Source: Pholiota molesta (lineage: Eukaryota > Basidiomycota > Agaricomycetes > Agaricales > Strophariaceae). From it: a stretch of DNA of 64,000 bases. The position numbers and the translations under genes were made by a program. This document shows, in pieces, positions 1 to 11,603 of the stretch (the stretch's first letter is position 1; each line of letters opens with the position of its first letter). The stretch lies in contig JACGCK010000029.1 of the NCBI GenBank assembly GCA_014925825.1, positions 341,455 through 405,454 on the forward strand, given 5' to 3'. The notes beneath the pieces were generated by a model. That model saw nothing but the letters and a program-made list of their open reading frames with translations, was not told where the DNA came from and made no database searches.

Positions 1-55
1 TGATGATCTAGCCAAATGCATGGAGTGCCAAGGCACCCCGAATCGACCCGGGGAG

Positions 56-63
56 TATAAAAG
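56..63 (+). promoter_or_regulatory. TATA box of the first secreted-protein gene
   Basis: A canonical TATAAAAG lies about 100 bases before the ATG at 166. The spacing is normal for a fungal RNA polymerase II core promoter with a short 5' leader. Confidence 0.6.
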
Positions 64-165
64 CCTGGCCAGGCGTTAGCGATCCCTCAAGCTGGTCTTC
101 CACCCCATTCTCCACTTGAACCGAGCTGTGCTTGGTCTAGTCATATACGCTCTTCGCCAACAAAA

Positions 166-1475
166 ATGCATCCCCGTCTCTTTCTCGCTGTCCTTCCCGC
201 CCTCCTGTGCGCTGCACTTCCAGCTCTTGCGGTACCCATCCAGTCGTCCGACTCTCTCTCCGTTGAGGCTCGGTCGCTTGATTTTTCCTCAGACGCCGCT
301 GTACTGGCCTCTCGCGATGTCGCGGAAGATTATCTTGTGGAGCGCGATTACGATTACGAGGACTTACTCTCCCGCGATATCGATGGAGACCTCTACCCTC
401 GTGTGGTCAGGCCCAAGACCGCGAAGGATCATGCTTCCGAAGCTCGCAAAGCAAGCGTGAAAACCACCGTTGCTCATAATCAGGCTAACAATGCTGCAAA
501 GAAGACCCAACTGCAAGCCGAAGCAGCTAAGCTACCAGAGTACGTTGATCATACCCCCTATTTCTTCCTCGCTTCATCAACAGTGCTAATTCGCGATACA
601 GGGGCCACCGCTACGGAAAGCCTCGCAAGCCAAAATACACCAAAGAAACGACGGCGGCGGGGACACAGCACATCACCGGCGGCTATCGTAAGGAAGGCCG
701 CGCCGCGGGCCGTCGCCTGGCTAAGCAGCCCAAGACACCCAAGGCCAACTTCGCTAAAGGCGAGCACTTGACAAACGCGAAGGCTGTGCGGACGCAAGCC
801 GAAGCCAAAGCGCGCATGCAGCAAAGGAAGGCGGATGGCCGTGCTAAACACGGCACGGCGGCGGCGATCCACCAGAAAACCCTGCAGCACGGAAACATGC
901 CCGGCCGCAAAGACGAATACCACGTCCCCAGTCACGGTATGTTTTTCCGTTCGACTTCTTCGTTGACATTTCTCTTATTGTCCTCCTCGTCCACTAGGTG
1001 TTCTTCACGGCACTGAAGTCCGCCAGGGCGCTGCCAATCTCGCGCTCCATGACGGCAAAGGCGGAAGATATGTACGTGCCGCGTGTTTATATTCAAATAA
1101 AGTACTCAGAAGTCATGTTTCCTTTCAGCCCGTCAACTTCAGAAATGACCTACAAGGTCCTGCGAGCAACCGTCAGAAGCCGCTCCCCGGCATGGTCGGC
1201 CACGGACACGAATATCCTATCCAGAAGGGTGGCTACCATCCCGGAGACACTAACCTAGGACCTGCCCGCGGTATTTACCAGAAAAACCCACCGGCAGCGG
1301 ATGGAAGCCACAGTATGTTCTCCATTGATGCTAAGATGTTTACGTTTGTACTGACGCATCGTTATACGTAGACGGATACAATATCCAAGGAGTCGTTTCC
1401 CATGATGTTACTCGTGATAAGAGCCACCCAGGCTACAACGATCACATCGCTATTCCCCGCGTACCCCAGCCCTAA
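166..1475 (+). CDS. Secreted hypothetical protein, five exons
   Basis: The model joins 166-539, 602-936, 998-1071, 1129-1312 and 1372-1475. All introns are GT-AG, 55-62 bases long, and the frame stays open for 356 residues. Residues 1-22 form a clear signal peptide (basic start, Leu/Ala core, Ala-x-Ala-type end), so the product enters the secretory pathway. After it comes an acidic stretch with Asp-Tyr pairs and several Arg-Asp steps (about residues 35-85), which could be a pro-region. A Lys/Ala/Gln-rich, probably helical middle follows (90-235), then a Gly/His/Asn-rich C-terminus. There are no membrane segments after the signal peptide and few cysteines. I recognise no family or enzyme motif. 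The first ATG after the TATA box in this frame was chosen as start. Confidence is high for the gene structure; the function is unknown. Confidence 0.8.
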
Positions 1476-2194
1476 GAGATTTGACGAGTTGATTAGTAGT
1501 ATGATCTGTAATGCTATCCTCTAATTGATTGGCACCTTGACGTGGAAAGAACATGCCTGAATGATCAGTAATGAGTGTCCGAATATTATTAATGAAAGTG
1601 GTAATGCTCCTTGAGCTTGATCCAAGCCTCCCAAAAGTCAAACTCTGGAGAGCGTCGTGTGCATCGCGCCCAGCGAACAAACAATGTTTATGTTTCAAAC
1701 ATGCTCAGATCAAAGGAACTGGTTTGTTTCAACGGCTAACATTTAGATTGCTCCAGCCGAAGCCAGTCGCCCAGCTGCGAGGAGGCATTTTCCAATCAGT
1801 ATTTCAGTCGACAGACCGTCAAAAAGCCGTTCAAGCCAAATTCTACTTTTTCACGATATCTAAAGTATAGATATATCTCTACTAAGTAACCGCCTTTCGT
1901 TTAAAATTCCTTGGTCCTGGATGAAGTGTTAACGAGCGCTCAGCAAGACACCTTGCATCTATTATTCGGGATTTAGCGCCCATTCATCACACTCAATAGG
2001 CATACATACATCGCGTGGTCGGGGCTGGAATAGCAGCAAGTGGATCCGGGGAAGCCTAGAAAAATCTCATCAGAATGAATCCATACACCGAACTTCTCAA
2101 AAAGCCTACAGGGATACTGAAATACATTTAGTCATTGACAAAACGCTGTGGAATTGGACGTCACTTACAGGGCTTGGTCCAGCGATTCCAGAGC
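1476..2194. other. Intergenic, no supported gene
   Basis: AT-rich DNA between a plus-strand and a minus-strand gene end, so it should contain both 3' regions. I see no coding pattern or repeat. The 3' end of the neighbouring small secreted gene could extend to about 2060 if alternative splice sites are used. Confidence 0.4.
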
Positions 2195-2662
2195 CTAAAA
2201 AGAAGCAATAGGTAAGAGAGGGAAAGCATCTGATCCGGCATGATATAGACACATACATAGGCCACCGATGGGAACAAATTGGCTGGGGCAAGTGCTTACT
2301 GCTGTACACCTAGGAGAGTAGTTGGGATGAACTATGCTGCGGGGATGTTTCGTAGAAGTTGAATAGAACTAAACTCACAAAGATCTGTCAGGACCGACTG
2401 GGCAGCAGATGCTACCATAGGTGCCTCGAAATTGAAGTATAAGTCTTTTTCGAACGGCATTTGATGTATTCACAGTCAAACGACTCACAAGGCATAGGAA
2501 GGGGCCCTCCAATGCCAGAGCCTATAACGCCACCAACACTCAATCATCATCACCAGTAAAATCGAAAGAATAAGACGCACAGAGTCTTCCAACAGGGATA
2601 TCTGCATAGACAGAGGTTGTCGCGAAAGAAATGAGAACAAATGAGAAAGCGAACTTCATCAT
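2195..2662 (-). CDS. Candidate small Cys-rich secreted protein, four exons
   Basis: Read on the minus strand, the exons are 2662-2581, 2521-2489, 2424-2379 and 2309-2195. They join through GT-AG introns of 54-69 bases to give 91 residues. The start (MMKFAFSFVLISFATTSVYA) is a convincing signal peptide cleaved near residue 20. The mature part carries evenly spaced cysteines, with a Cys-Ser-Gly-Ile-Gly-Gly-Pro element, a Cys-Cys pair followed by Pro-Val-Gly-Pro-Asp, and later single cysteines. This is the general look of small secreted basidiomycete proteins, but I cannot name a family. A second Ser-Gly-Ile-Ala-Gly-Pro-Ser-Pro-Cys element lies just downstream near 2190-2170, so the last exon may instead splice onto it. 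The 5' three exons are better supported than the 3' end. Confidence 0.45.
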
Positions 2663-3765
2663 ATTGGGGTTAATGGTTTAACTCAATTCCAGTTCTTTTA
2701 TAGTCAAATATACATATGCAAATGGAATCGCTGGGCTCCGTTTTGGTTATCGACATCAAAATGAAATGTCCAAAATTCAATAACGAGTACGCATCAGCTG
2801 CTTGAAAGTTCTAAAATTCGTTGATACGAATCGACAACGAGTAGAAACTATTAGACGTGCAATGCAAAGCCAGAGCCAAGCCACTCCGCGCGACTTCGGA
2901 GCCTCGAAACATATTAAATCATACATTGTGAGACGCTCTCACAAAATGTCAAAGGCGAGAGAGAGCGAGCTTGCCAAGGAAGATCTTCGTTCCAGACGCG
3001 CGAACAGTGCGCAACAATTTTGCAAACAGCAATAACCATCTCCACTGGTATACCGTTGAAGTGGTAGGAATCATGGATCATTGACAGTCCAGGTACTTCT
3101 TGCGCAGTGCAGCTATAACTGGCCGGATAGGACACCTAATCCTCCCTTTCGGAAGGCCTGGGGTCATTGAAAAAAAACCACTGAACAAGCATGAGAGACG
3201 ACTAGGGCAAGAGCCGACGAAGCCTTCAATTTGATCGTCAGGATTCGAAACATACATCTGCATGATGGATTGGCAAGATCTGGGAGCCAGGAAATTTTGT
3301 ATAAAGCTTCTATGTCTGTGGCGATGATATTTTACAAGGCAGTTTATGCAAATCCAGATGGCGCCTGGTGGCACTGGCGAGAGGTGCTATGGAGGACGGA
3401 GACCTAGAAATAAATAAAAAAAGGGGAAGGAGCGGCCGGGGCACAAGGCCACCAATAAAGTATAGATTATAACAGAAGGAATGAAAGAACGGCGTGTCTA
3501 GGCGGACGAGAGAGGTCAAAGACGGACGAGAGGGGTCAAAGACGGAAAGATTATCTGTATACTGCTGCTAATAGTCTATAAAGTCCAGGAGAGAGGCAGA
3601 GAGGTTCGAAGCGCGGGATCGTCATCATGATTAAGGTACATCGACCGAGGGGAGTCACGATCCAAGAGTTGGCGTGAGGAAGTGACGAGGCGAAGGAATG
3701 GCGGTGGTGCTGGGAATGGAGGGTCTAATACAGTCGGGCGGGCCATCAGGCGGTACAGAAGCAAT
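2663..3765. other. Intergenic, no supported gene
   Basis: This stretch holds the upstream region of the small secreted gene and the 3' region of the transporter gene. I see only short unrelated reading frames. A short direct repeat of about 20 bases (GACGGACGAGAGRGGTCAAA type) occurs twice near 3500-3540. Confidence 0.4.
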
Positions 3766-6700
3766 TTACTTCGATGAAGCGGTCTTGTACAGGATTAGAC
3801 CACCCAAGGCAACGGAATAACCTAGAAGGCAAATAGTGGTGAGACCTCTGTAGAATACAATCCAAGGGCATGGAGACAAAGGCAAAAGGATCGTTGGCAC
3901 CATTGAAAGAAGCACGTCCAGAATAATGCTCAGAAATCAAAACCAGCGGTAAACGCGCAGAAAGAAAAAAGTCAACAGAGTAGACAGTGGGAAGGACATA
4001 TCGAAAAAAGAGTATAATGTACAGAGTGTGGAACGAGGATTCAAAGAAAGGTTGGATACGAAATGCAACCTCACGAAATAGAAGGAAGCCAGAGTGAAAT
4101 CCTCAGATCTCTTGCGTGTGTACGCAGTGCAATCCAATCCCATAAACCTTGTCCAATGATGGTCAAGCGAGGGTGGGGAGACATGACAACCTCCCGAAGA
4201 ATTAATTTACCCCAAGCACGACGACTGGGGAAGACGAAAACGTACGGGGTGTCAAAGTAGAGAAAAGAACAGAAGAAAAGAAGGATCACAGAACGAGCAG
4301 GGAAGAAAGAAGTAGCGCAGTGAGAATGGAGAAAACAGAAAAGGCCACAGGGCAGAAAAATATCCAGGCATGTCTGAACAGAAGGAGAAAAGCCTCTGCA
4401 GATGTCAACCCCACGACCAAAAGGGAGTAAGAAGGGCGCGGGCCAAGGGGAACATAACGCCAAAGTGAAAAGATGCCCAAAAGGGAACGAAAGGGAAAAC
4501 CAAAGAAATGGGGGAAAGGCAGACGCACCAAACACCTGCATTGGTGTAACTTGATTTCCAAAGATAAGCACAGACCCGGTGATCAGCAGGATATCCTGGA
4601 GGAGTGAGTACGACCCAAAAATCAACGCGCAAGATAAAGATCGCAGCAAAACCCGAGGATGAACCGAAGCGCCAAGTGCGTGATCAGCGTCCACCGTTTC
4701 GTCAAGCGTTTGGTAAGTCGGTTAGTCGATCGGTCGAGCAAAGCATAGCATTTCATTTGGGGTTTCCGCATACGTCCGTGCGTGGCATATAGACGTCGGA
4801 GACGAAGGTCCGCGTTTAAAAGCAGCGAGCGACACGGCCAACGGATTGATTTTTTGAGCATAGGCAGCGTCAGATGACATGTGCGCGTTCAGTGGTGGGA
4901 GGGGCGATGTTTTTGGGACATGTCAACGTATTTGGGACATGCGAGCCGCGTGCAGATCCGAAAATAACACCACACAGAAAACCGGGGTAAAAATACACAT
5001 ATGTTAGCGCAGGGATGTGGTGTCGTGGATGTCGAAAATGCGTCGATGCATTGCAGGCGGGGTGATCATGAACGCGTTGTGGGGGAGGCGTACAAGTGAT
5101 ACCGGAGATAGATATAGAAAGAGGGGGAGAGAGAAGAAAGAAACAGTTAGTAAATGAGGACTACACAGCACGAAACCACAAAAAGAGGTAAAGCAAAAAG
5201 CAAAAGAAAGCACGCAAAACCCAATGCGCTCGATAGGCAACAGAATGCGTCAAAGAAAGGCTCAAGGAAAAAGTGACGCGCAAGAGAAAGAAAATATGCC
5301 AAAAAGGTCAAAAAAAAAAGAAAAAGAAAACATATGATCTAAACAAGCACCGCGACATGCGAAAAAAAAAAACGGACAAACAACAAAGAAAAATAATGGC
5401 CAGGCGATGCATACACAGACCCCGGATGCGACGCGGGGTGAATGGGGGACGCAGGTGATAGAGACATTGACAGGCCCGTGCAACGTCTACATGCGAAAAA
5501 TGAAAATGCCATGACGGTATCTCGCATCCCGGACTCGGGGCACCGTCAACGCGACGACGCTCTGACAGCGCGAGCGACGTCGGTCCCAGGCGTCTCTGAC
5601 GGGACCTGCACAGCACACGTGGTGTGTGTCATTTTTCTTTCCAGAGCAAAGAGTCAAGCGGCGGCACGTCTCCGAGAAGCAGAACGACGTGCCGTGCGAA
5701 CGACGTCTGCCCGCCCACCCGATTCCGTTATCTATTTTCGCCGCAACAAACACACATCCCAACTGGAACGGGGCGGGCGCAGAGCGAACCCACCAATAGA
5801 CGAGGATGGGAACGGAAATAGGTGCAGACAATCCCGTTCGGAAGGGGGCAAAAATAGCCCAGAAATATTGACAATAAGAAAGGAAGGCGAGAAGAGAAGA
5901 GAGGCTAAACGTAAAGAAGAAGGCCCACGCCCGCCCAGCGAACAGCTAGCAAGCGCCCAAATAAGGAAAGGTGAAAAGGGAGCTTCGCGCGCGAGCGTGC
6001 GAGCGCACCGCCATCTCCGACTGAACGACTGCGAAAACAAAATAGAAAGAAGGTACGGTGGGTGGAATGGGCCATAACAAATTTTTTAAAAACCGCCACC
6101 TCCAGTCGGAGGACCCCGATGCATACGGGAATGCATTGTATACCATCTCAACATAGTAGTCATATAACGCCCGAAGCGATCAGCGCAAGACCATGAACAT
6201 GGACCGCGGGGCGCGAGCGATGAGCATTGGCAGTTGGTCACCATCAATCCACGCACGACAGTGCGGGCAAAATGACCGCGCACCCCAAAAGAACTCGTCC
6301 AAATTCTGAATAGGCTCCCCCCAAAAGGATGATTCCACATCCACTGCGCTGTGGGAGCGCACAACGCGATACAAGACCTCTTGTACACCCGTAATAGGAA
6401 GGCAGGCAGGTGAGCAAGATGCGCATCCCCACGCGCGTACCGCGCAAAAAAATTCTCTCCACTCTCGGAAGCGAAAACATGCAGGCGCGAGTGCAACAGT
6501 AGGCACCAATGAACGTGCAGGGGAAAAAAGTCCGCATAAATTCGGATAAACAGAATCTTGAATGGCAAGGATCGCAAGCACACCTTCCAACGAAGGCCTA
6601 GCCTGGAAAAAGAACGGCAGAAGAGTTCCGGTAGAGTTGGACTACGTGCTTCGAGAAGAGCGTTTCGCTCATCAGACGCCATCGCCCAAAAGAAAAAAGA

Positions 6701-8567
6701 GCCTACACCAAATCCCATCCACTTCAAAAGAGCAAAATGGTGCTAGGCGCAGGAAGAAGATGCAAACGAACAGAACTCAATCTATGCGATACGTGCTCGG
6801 CATTGCCTGCGTCCAGCAAGAAACCGGAGACCGGTAATGAGGAGAGGGAAAACAGAAACGCAGAAAAGAAACTGGCCAGAACAGGCAGGAGAGCCTTGAG
6901 AAGAGCAAAGGCGGGACCGAAACGTGAACGCATGAAGGTGAACCAATAACATAAAAGAAAGTGGACAGCGAACGAACGACAGTGAACAATCCAGTTTGGT
7001 TCCTTTCCAAAAGGCGAACAAAAAACAAAAAGCGGAAGCTGCAAAGTGCATATATATGCGCGCAATGACGTGGTTGAGAAGCGCGAGAAAGAAAAAAAAA
7101 GAGAGATAAGATCGACATAGATAAAATGAAATGACGCCGCAAGATAAGATAAAAAAGAACGGATGTGCAGAGCACACCAAGAAACTGAAAACCTCCACGA
7201 AAGCTCCAAGATAAAAGACCACAAAAACCAGTTGCTCACCTTAAACACTCCAGCCAGCGTCAACACCAATCCACTCCCTACGCCCACCAAGAACACCGCA
7301 GCCACATTCAACAGGAACGCCACGCTGGCGTTGGTCACTAGGACCCCAACGCCAAGGTTCTGCAATTCATAAAATGGGGCTAGCCCTTCCGTGAAGGGCA
7401 AAACTAGGAGATTGATGGCCGCACAGACGGGGGCGTAGTAATGCAGAGAGACTAGGGGGTCCATTTTGAGGTTGTGTAGCAGGATTTGAATCATTACTAG
7501 ACGGGAAGCTTCGAACTAGGGGAAGAAGGGAAAGTCAGTATGTAGAGTAGGGGCCAGGTATGCGGGGGGTTGGGGGGGTTGGGGTGCGTAACGGCGAATA
7601 AACAGGCGGATAGACGCGTCAATCAAGTTTGCGTTAGCTGATTATGAATAGCATGGCGCGTGTCACATCACGCCAGTACCGATGATTCTAGCTCGTGTGA
7701 CGCGAAGCTCGCATTATAGACGCGTCGTCGCCGTCTGCCAACCCCAATCCAGTGCCACCAATATGGAGCTAGAGAGGAAGAGACTCACCCCAACAGCCGC
7801 AGCTTGCGTGAGGAACCCAAAGAGGTTAAAGTGCAGCTCGCCGTGCGACGCTAGCGCGACGCCGGTCGAAATCATGAGCACAATTACTCCGAGCTTCTTG
7901 CTTGGGTCTTGTATGCGCGACACCCATGAGATGAGCAGAATCGCTACGGGCGTGAAGGCCTATACGGAAAAGGAAGAAGATACCAAAAAGGTTAGATCTG
8001 CGTTACCAAGCACCCACCACCGCCGCACGATGGCCGATGATACTTATCATATATCACCCGCGGCACGCAACGGAGCGGGGTAAGATAGCCGCAACGACGC
8101 ACCTTGAGCATCTGGATGTATGATACGCTGAGATAGAGGTACGCGGTGTTGCTGAGGATAAGGCTGCCGGAAAAGAGGAGCCCAATAGGTAGAATCGACC
8201 GCACGAACATCTCCTTCGTCATATGCACGTCCTTCACGCCATCCAGCAGATGCGTCGTCCGCTGAAGAACGCGTGTACCGAGGGCGGCGAAGCCAAGGTG
8301 CCAGGTCACGAGAAAGACGGGGTACTTGAAGTTGCGGGTGTTGTAGAGGTAGTTGTTGTAGATGATGACGGACGAACTGAGGACGATCCAGATGGGAATG
8401 ATGACGGTGGACGAGAGGCCATACTTGGCGGCGGTGGAGGGCGCCTTGGGTGGCTGGGCGTTGACGGGTGACGGGAGGTCCATTGCGGAGGGGCCCGAGG
8501 GGATCTTGACCTGCAGCATATCCTCGTCGTCGTCGCGCTTCTCCTGCTCATGGTACGAGGACGACAT
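3766..8567 (-). CDS. TPT/DUF250-family sugar-phosphate or nucleotide-sugar transporter
   Basis: Minus-strand exons are 8567-8103, 7959-7789, 7515-7240, 4595-4529 and 3821-3766, giving 344 residues. After a hydrophilic N-terminus of about 45 residues there are about ten hydrophobic segments. Signature stretches of the triose-phosphate translocator group within the drug/metabolite transporter superfamily are present: SYIQMLKAFTPVAILLISW in the middle, FEASRLVMIQILL, then DILLITGSVLIFG and a final YSVALGGLILYKT. It should exchange a sugar phosphate or nucleotide sugar across the Golgi or ER membrane; the substrate cannot be read from sequence. All splice phases agree and all four introns are GT-AG, but they are very large (143, 273, 2644 and 707 bases) compared with every other gene here. 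It shares a 157-base divergent promoter with LSm8. Confidence 0.85.
4596..7239 (-). other. 2.6-kb intron with extreme purine/pyrimidine skew
   Basis: This lies between the exon ending in the conserved Gly-Val-Phe-Lys and the exon starting Asp-Ile-Leu-Leu of the transporter. The plus strand is strongly A/G-rich (runs of GAAAAG, GAGAAAG), so the transcribed RNA is pyrimidine-rich. The skew makes stop codons rare and produces long but unconvincing reading frames on both strands (for example 5442-6077 plus and 6086-6727 minus) with biased composition and no recognisable domain. I saw no inverted terminal repeats or target-site duplication. Confidence 0.6.
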
Positions 8568-8724
8568 GGGTGGCGGTGTGGGCGGGGTGGTGGAGGGAAG
8601 GAAAGGAGTGGGCGGCGTTCAGGAGACAAGAGGGATGACAGAATACTCAATTATTTAATTTACCAGCACGTGCATGCACGGACCCGAGCCCGTCGCCGCC
8701 AGACGCCGCCTCCGCACTCCTCCC
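8568..8724. promoter_or_regulatory. Divergent promoter, transporter / LSm8
   Basis: Only 157 bases separate the two start codons, which point away from each other, so both genes must share this control region. It contains GGGTGG-type repeats and a CACGTGCATGCACG element. No TATA box is evident. Confidence 0.5.
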
Positions 8725-9145
8725 ATGTCCAGCCTGCAGGGCTACGTCGACCGCCGCGTCCTCCTTGTCCTCCAAGATGGGCGCGCCATCGTGGTCAGTC
8801 TCCAGCCCCCTTAATCTCCTCCGCTCACCCGCCGATGTCTTTTCCGTACAGGGCGTCCTCGCCGGCTTCGACCAAAAATCCAACATCGTCCTCGCCGACT
8901 CCAAGGAGCGCGTCTACAGCAGCGATGAGGGTGTCGAGGAGGTCCCTCTCGGTCTCTACCTCGTCAAAGGAGAGATGATGTGCGTTCCCCTACCAGCCGC
9001 GCGTCCGTCCATCTGTGTTGCTACTGATACACGTCTTTTTTATCTGCACAGATGCCTTGTCGGCGAGCTCGACGAAGAGATCGACAAATCGGTCGACCTC
9101 GCGAGCATTCGAGCCGAACCGATCCCGCCAATCCGCTACGGATGA
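8725..9145 (+). CDS. LSM8: LSm8, U6 snRNA-associated Sm-like protein
   Basis: Exons 8725-8793, 8852-8979 and 9052-9145 encode 96 residues, the usual length of LSm8. The protein starts MSSLQGYVDRRVLLVLQDG, has the Sm1 motif with an Asp-Gly-Arg turn and Gly-Phe-Asp-Gln-Lys-Ser-Asn, and an Sm2 motif Leu-Val-Lys-Gly-Glu-Met-Ile-Cys-Leu-Val-Gly-Glu-Leu-Asp-Glu. LSm8 replaces LSm1 in the nuclear LSm2-8 ring, which binds the 3' oligo-U end of U6 snRNA for pre-mRNA splicing. Intron phases are consistent (0 and 2). The Glu-Gly-Val-Glu-Glu-Val-Pro-Leu-Gly-Leu-Tyr stretch separates LSm8 from LSm1 and the Sm proteins. Confidence 0.95.
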
Positions 9146-9745
9146 TCGTCACTCATACTCATCGCGCCCACGAGATAGAACACGACCTAGACACGCCCGT
9201 ATTTCTTTCATTTTCGCTGCTCGCATCCTACGGATGAAGGCGAGTAGGAATGCTCCTCGCCTTCATCCGCCTTCCGCCTCTCCCCCGTTCTATATCTTCT
9301 ATCTTTGTCCATGGGACGCCGCGTTGGGCGTGCTGAAACTTCTATCTCCGACTTGACCTCTATTCATCCTTCCTACGGGGAAGGCACCACCTCCAAATCC
9401 AACGCAACAAAAACGCGTCACCCGCTGACATCCCTGGAAGGAACGGGATCGTAGGAATGATATTTTGGTTCAAATCAGGCGCTCTGATTATACACAATTC
9501 AATATCGATGTATGTATGCGAGCTCGCGAAAATGTCAACTGTGCCTTCCTTCATCTAGTTCTCTCTCTATTTTCTGTCTCGCCGCACCCTTCACTATATG
9601 CTGACTCCGACAGGTCATCTATGCTGCTAATTTATGCAGCTTTTCTTTGATGGTAATATGGCCCATTCAACATTCCTAACCCTAATCGTACACCTTGAAA
9701 ACAAGACAAAAAAAATCGACAAAAAATCAGACACTTGAACATCCC
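9146..9745. other. Convergent intergenic region, no gene seen
   Basis: About 600 bases between the ends of LSm8 (plus strand) and the small gene on the minus strand. It should contain both 3' ends. An imperfect inverted repeat (GCATCCTACGGATGAAGGCGA / CTCGCCTTCATCCGC type) lies near 9225-9270 and could form a stem. Confidence 0.4.
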
Positions 9746-10187
9746 TTAGGGCCTTTCATCCATCGGCATCGCAACGCTCTGCCCCATCTGTTCTGGCTTC
9801 CCCCTCTCCGGCGCCCTCTCCTTCTCACCACCCCCCGCCCCCGCCTCCCCCATCCCGCCCATCTTATCCCCCTCCTCGCACGGCTCACCCCCAAAATAAC
9901 CTGCCAGAACAGGCGCAAAAAAAAACATCATCAGCCCCACGACCCCGACCCCATCAGACCAGGACGAACGAACCTTTCCGCTGCTCGCCGTCCAGCACAT
10001 ACCCCGCATCCACGTCCCCCTCCACGCTCGCCATGCCCATCGGGCGCGCGGACCCCGTCGCCTCGAGCGGCGGCGAGTTCGTCCCGAACTGCTTGCGCGC
10101 GTCGCACGCCGCCCGCTCCGCCGCCTGCTGCGCGCGCTGCTGCTGGAACTGCTGCTGGTGCAGCGGGTTGTGCGTCGAGCCCGACAT
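9746..10187 (-). CDS. Small hypothetical protein, Gln-rich N-terminus, Gly/Glu-rich tail
   Basis: Exon 1 is 10187-9974 and exon 2 is 9900-9746 on the minus strand, joined by a 73-base GT-AG intron in consistent phase, giving 122 residues. The N-terminus is Gln/Ala-rich (HQQQFQQQRAQQAAERAA) and likely helical. A middle part reads SARPMGMASVEGDVDAGYVL, and the C-terminus is Gly-, Glu- and Met-rich. Reading through the intron hits a stop within a few codons, which supports splicing. There is no signal peptide or membrane segment. I do not recognise the family. The clean splice phase and codon use suggest a real, probably soluble protein. Confidence 0.65.
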
Positions 10188-11603
10188 GAGCGCTGTCAGT
10201 AATTGCTGAATTGTGTTTTTGAGTTATCGGTGAGTGTGGGTTGTTGGTTAAAGGAGATTGCGGTGGTGTGGTTTGGTATGGTTGGTGCTTTGTGGAGGCT
10301 AGGATGGGGTGTGGAGGTGTTTTATATTGGCTTGTACCCTATCTGACTATGACCAGCCCAGGCGGAGATGACATCAAGTACCCCTCGAAGGAGTCAGTGG
10401 GGGTACTGTACGGCCCGTACTGGTGACATCATACGGAGGTCAATCGATCACCGCGCCAAAGGCTATAAATGGCAATGCTGGCTAATATCTACTATGTTGG
10501 AGGATCGACAGAATATCGTCCTGGTAGTGGCTAAAATCAGCGCTGAAGCATACCATTACTATCTGAAGAATGCCCTCACTTTGTTTACAGCTACGAATTT
10601 TCCGTGCGCTAAACCAATTGAGGTTTCAATCAGGATTCAATTTGGATTCAATAGTCCAACAAAGCACGACCACGATTGCAGCGGCTCTTTGCGCAACGGT
10701 ATCCCCTATCGAACAGTTTCGATGACACGATGCTCGCAACGACCTCCAAAAGAAGTATATACATATGTGGTAAATAGTGAAAGACCGCATCAAGAACTAT
10801 CGCGATTCGAATTGATAATGATAGTCGCGAACAGGAATGTCGGCATAAGTATACTATGTAAGAAAAACCTCAGATCTTTGTCTATGTGGTGGGAAGCCGT
10901 CGTATCTATGATGTAAGTATATAGCTCAGGAAGAGGCGTGGGAGGGCTCCGTCGTCTCGGAAAGATGCGACGGTACGTGATCATAGCCTGAGGCAATGAT
11001 CACCGCAGGAATACCAGCATCTCTTAGATTCCCTGCGTCATTTCTCACATTACCACCGTTTGCTGTTATTACGCGATGCGCAGGAGAAGGAAACAAATTA
11101 TGATCATAGTCGCAGATCGTATGTAGAAGGTCCCCGTGGGACGCGCCTATTAAAATCTGGGCCAAGCACAATTTCTAATAATGACCATGTCCGGGTGCAC
11201 ACATTGTCGGTGGTGCCAATGGCCCAGGGATGATGCGCACGTTGATTCTCATACAAGCAGCCTTGTCAGCGACGATGAAAAAGCAGGTAGTCACTTTGTC
11301 TTTCACACAAAGGTCCAACCTTCGGGAGTGAGCACAGCATTAGCGCCCATAGGCGGTCAAGCACAGCAATATGTATGGGCGGAGCTGCGGCGCCATACAC
11401 AGCTACTTAGGTATAGGTATGCGCAGGCCAGGGCCCGCTTTGCCTGCGGACGGGACTTGCTCTCCGCCGTCCGGCGTGACCACCTGGCAATGATTTTATA
11501 AAAACCCCGGTGTAGATTATATCAAAACAATCTCAAGCGCCAGCGATAACAGCTATCTTCCCTTTCTCAACAACACTCATACTCAATCTTTTCTTCATTG
11601 ATC
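10188..11603. other. Intergenic and promoter of DM9 gene copy 1
   Basis: There is no gene of its own. From about 10380 onward this region aligns in blocks with 13180-14552, the upstream region of the second DM9 gene. Shared pieces include GCGCCAAAGGCTA-AAATGGCAATGCTGGC, the TTTCGA-GACGCGATGCTCGCAAC block, and a CAAGCGCAGCA block near the promoter. A TATA-like TATAAAAA sits at 11497-11504, about 100 bases before the ATG. Confidence 0.6.
11497..11504 (+). promoter_or_regulatory. TATA box, DM9 gene copy 1
   Basis: TATAAAAA followed by CCCCGG, about 100 bases upstream of the ATG at 11604. The paralogue has the same element in the same place. Confidence 0.6.

Noticed and set aside
5442..6077. 211-codon plus-strand frame inside the large transporter intron
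   Set aside because: It lies in a strongly purine-biased tract where stops are rare on both strands, has biased composition, no domain, and a competing frame on the other strand.
6086..6727. 213-codon minus-strand frame in the same intron
   Set aside because: Same compositional effect; no recognisable protein features and no splice-consistent link.
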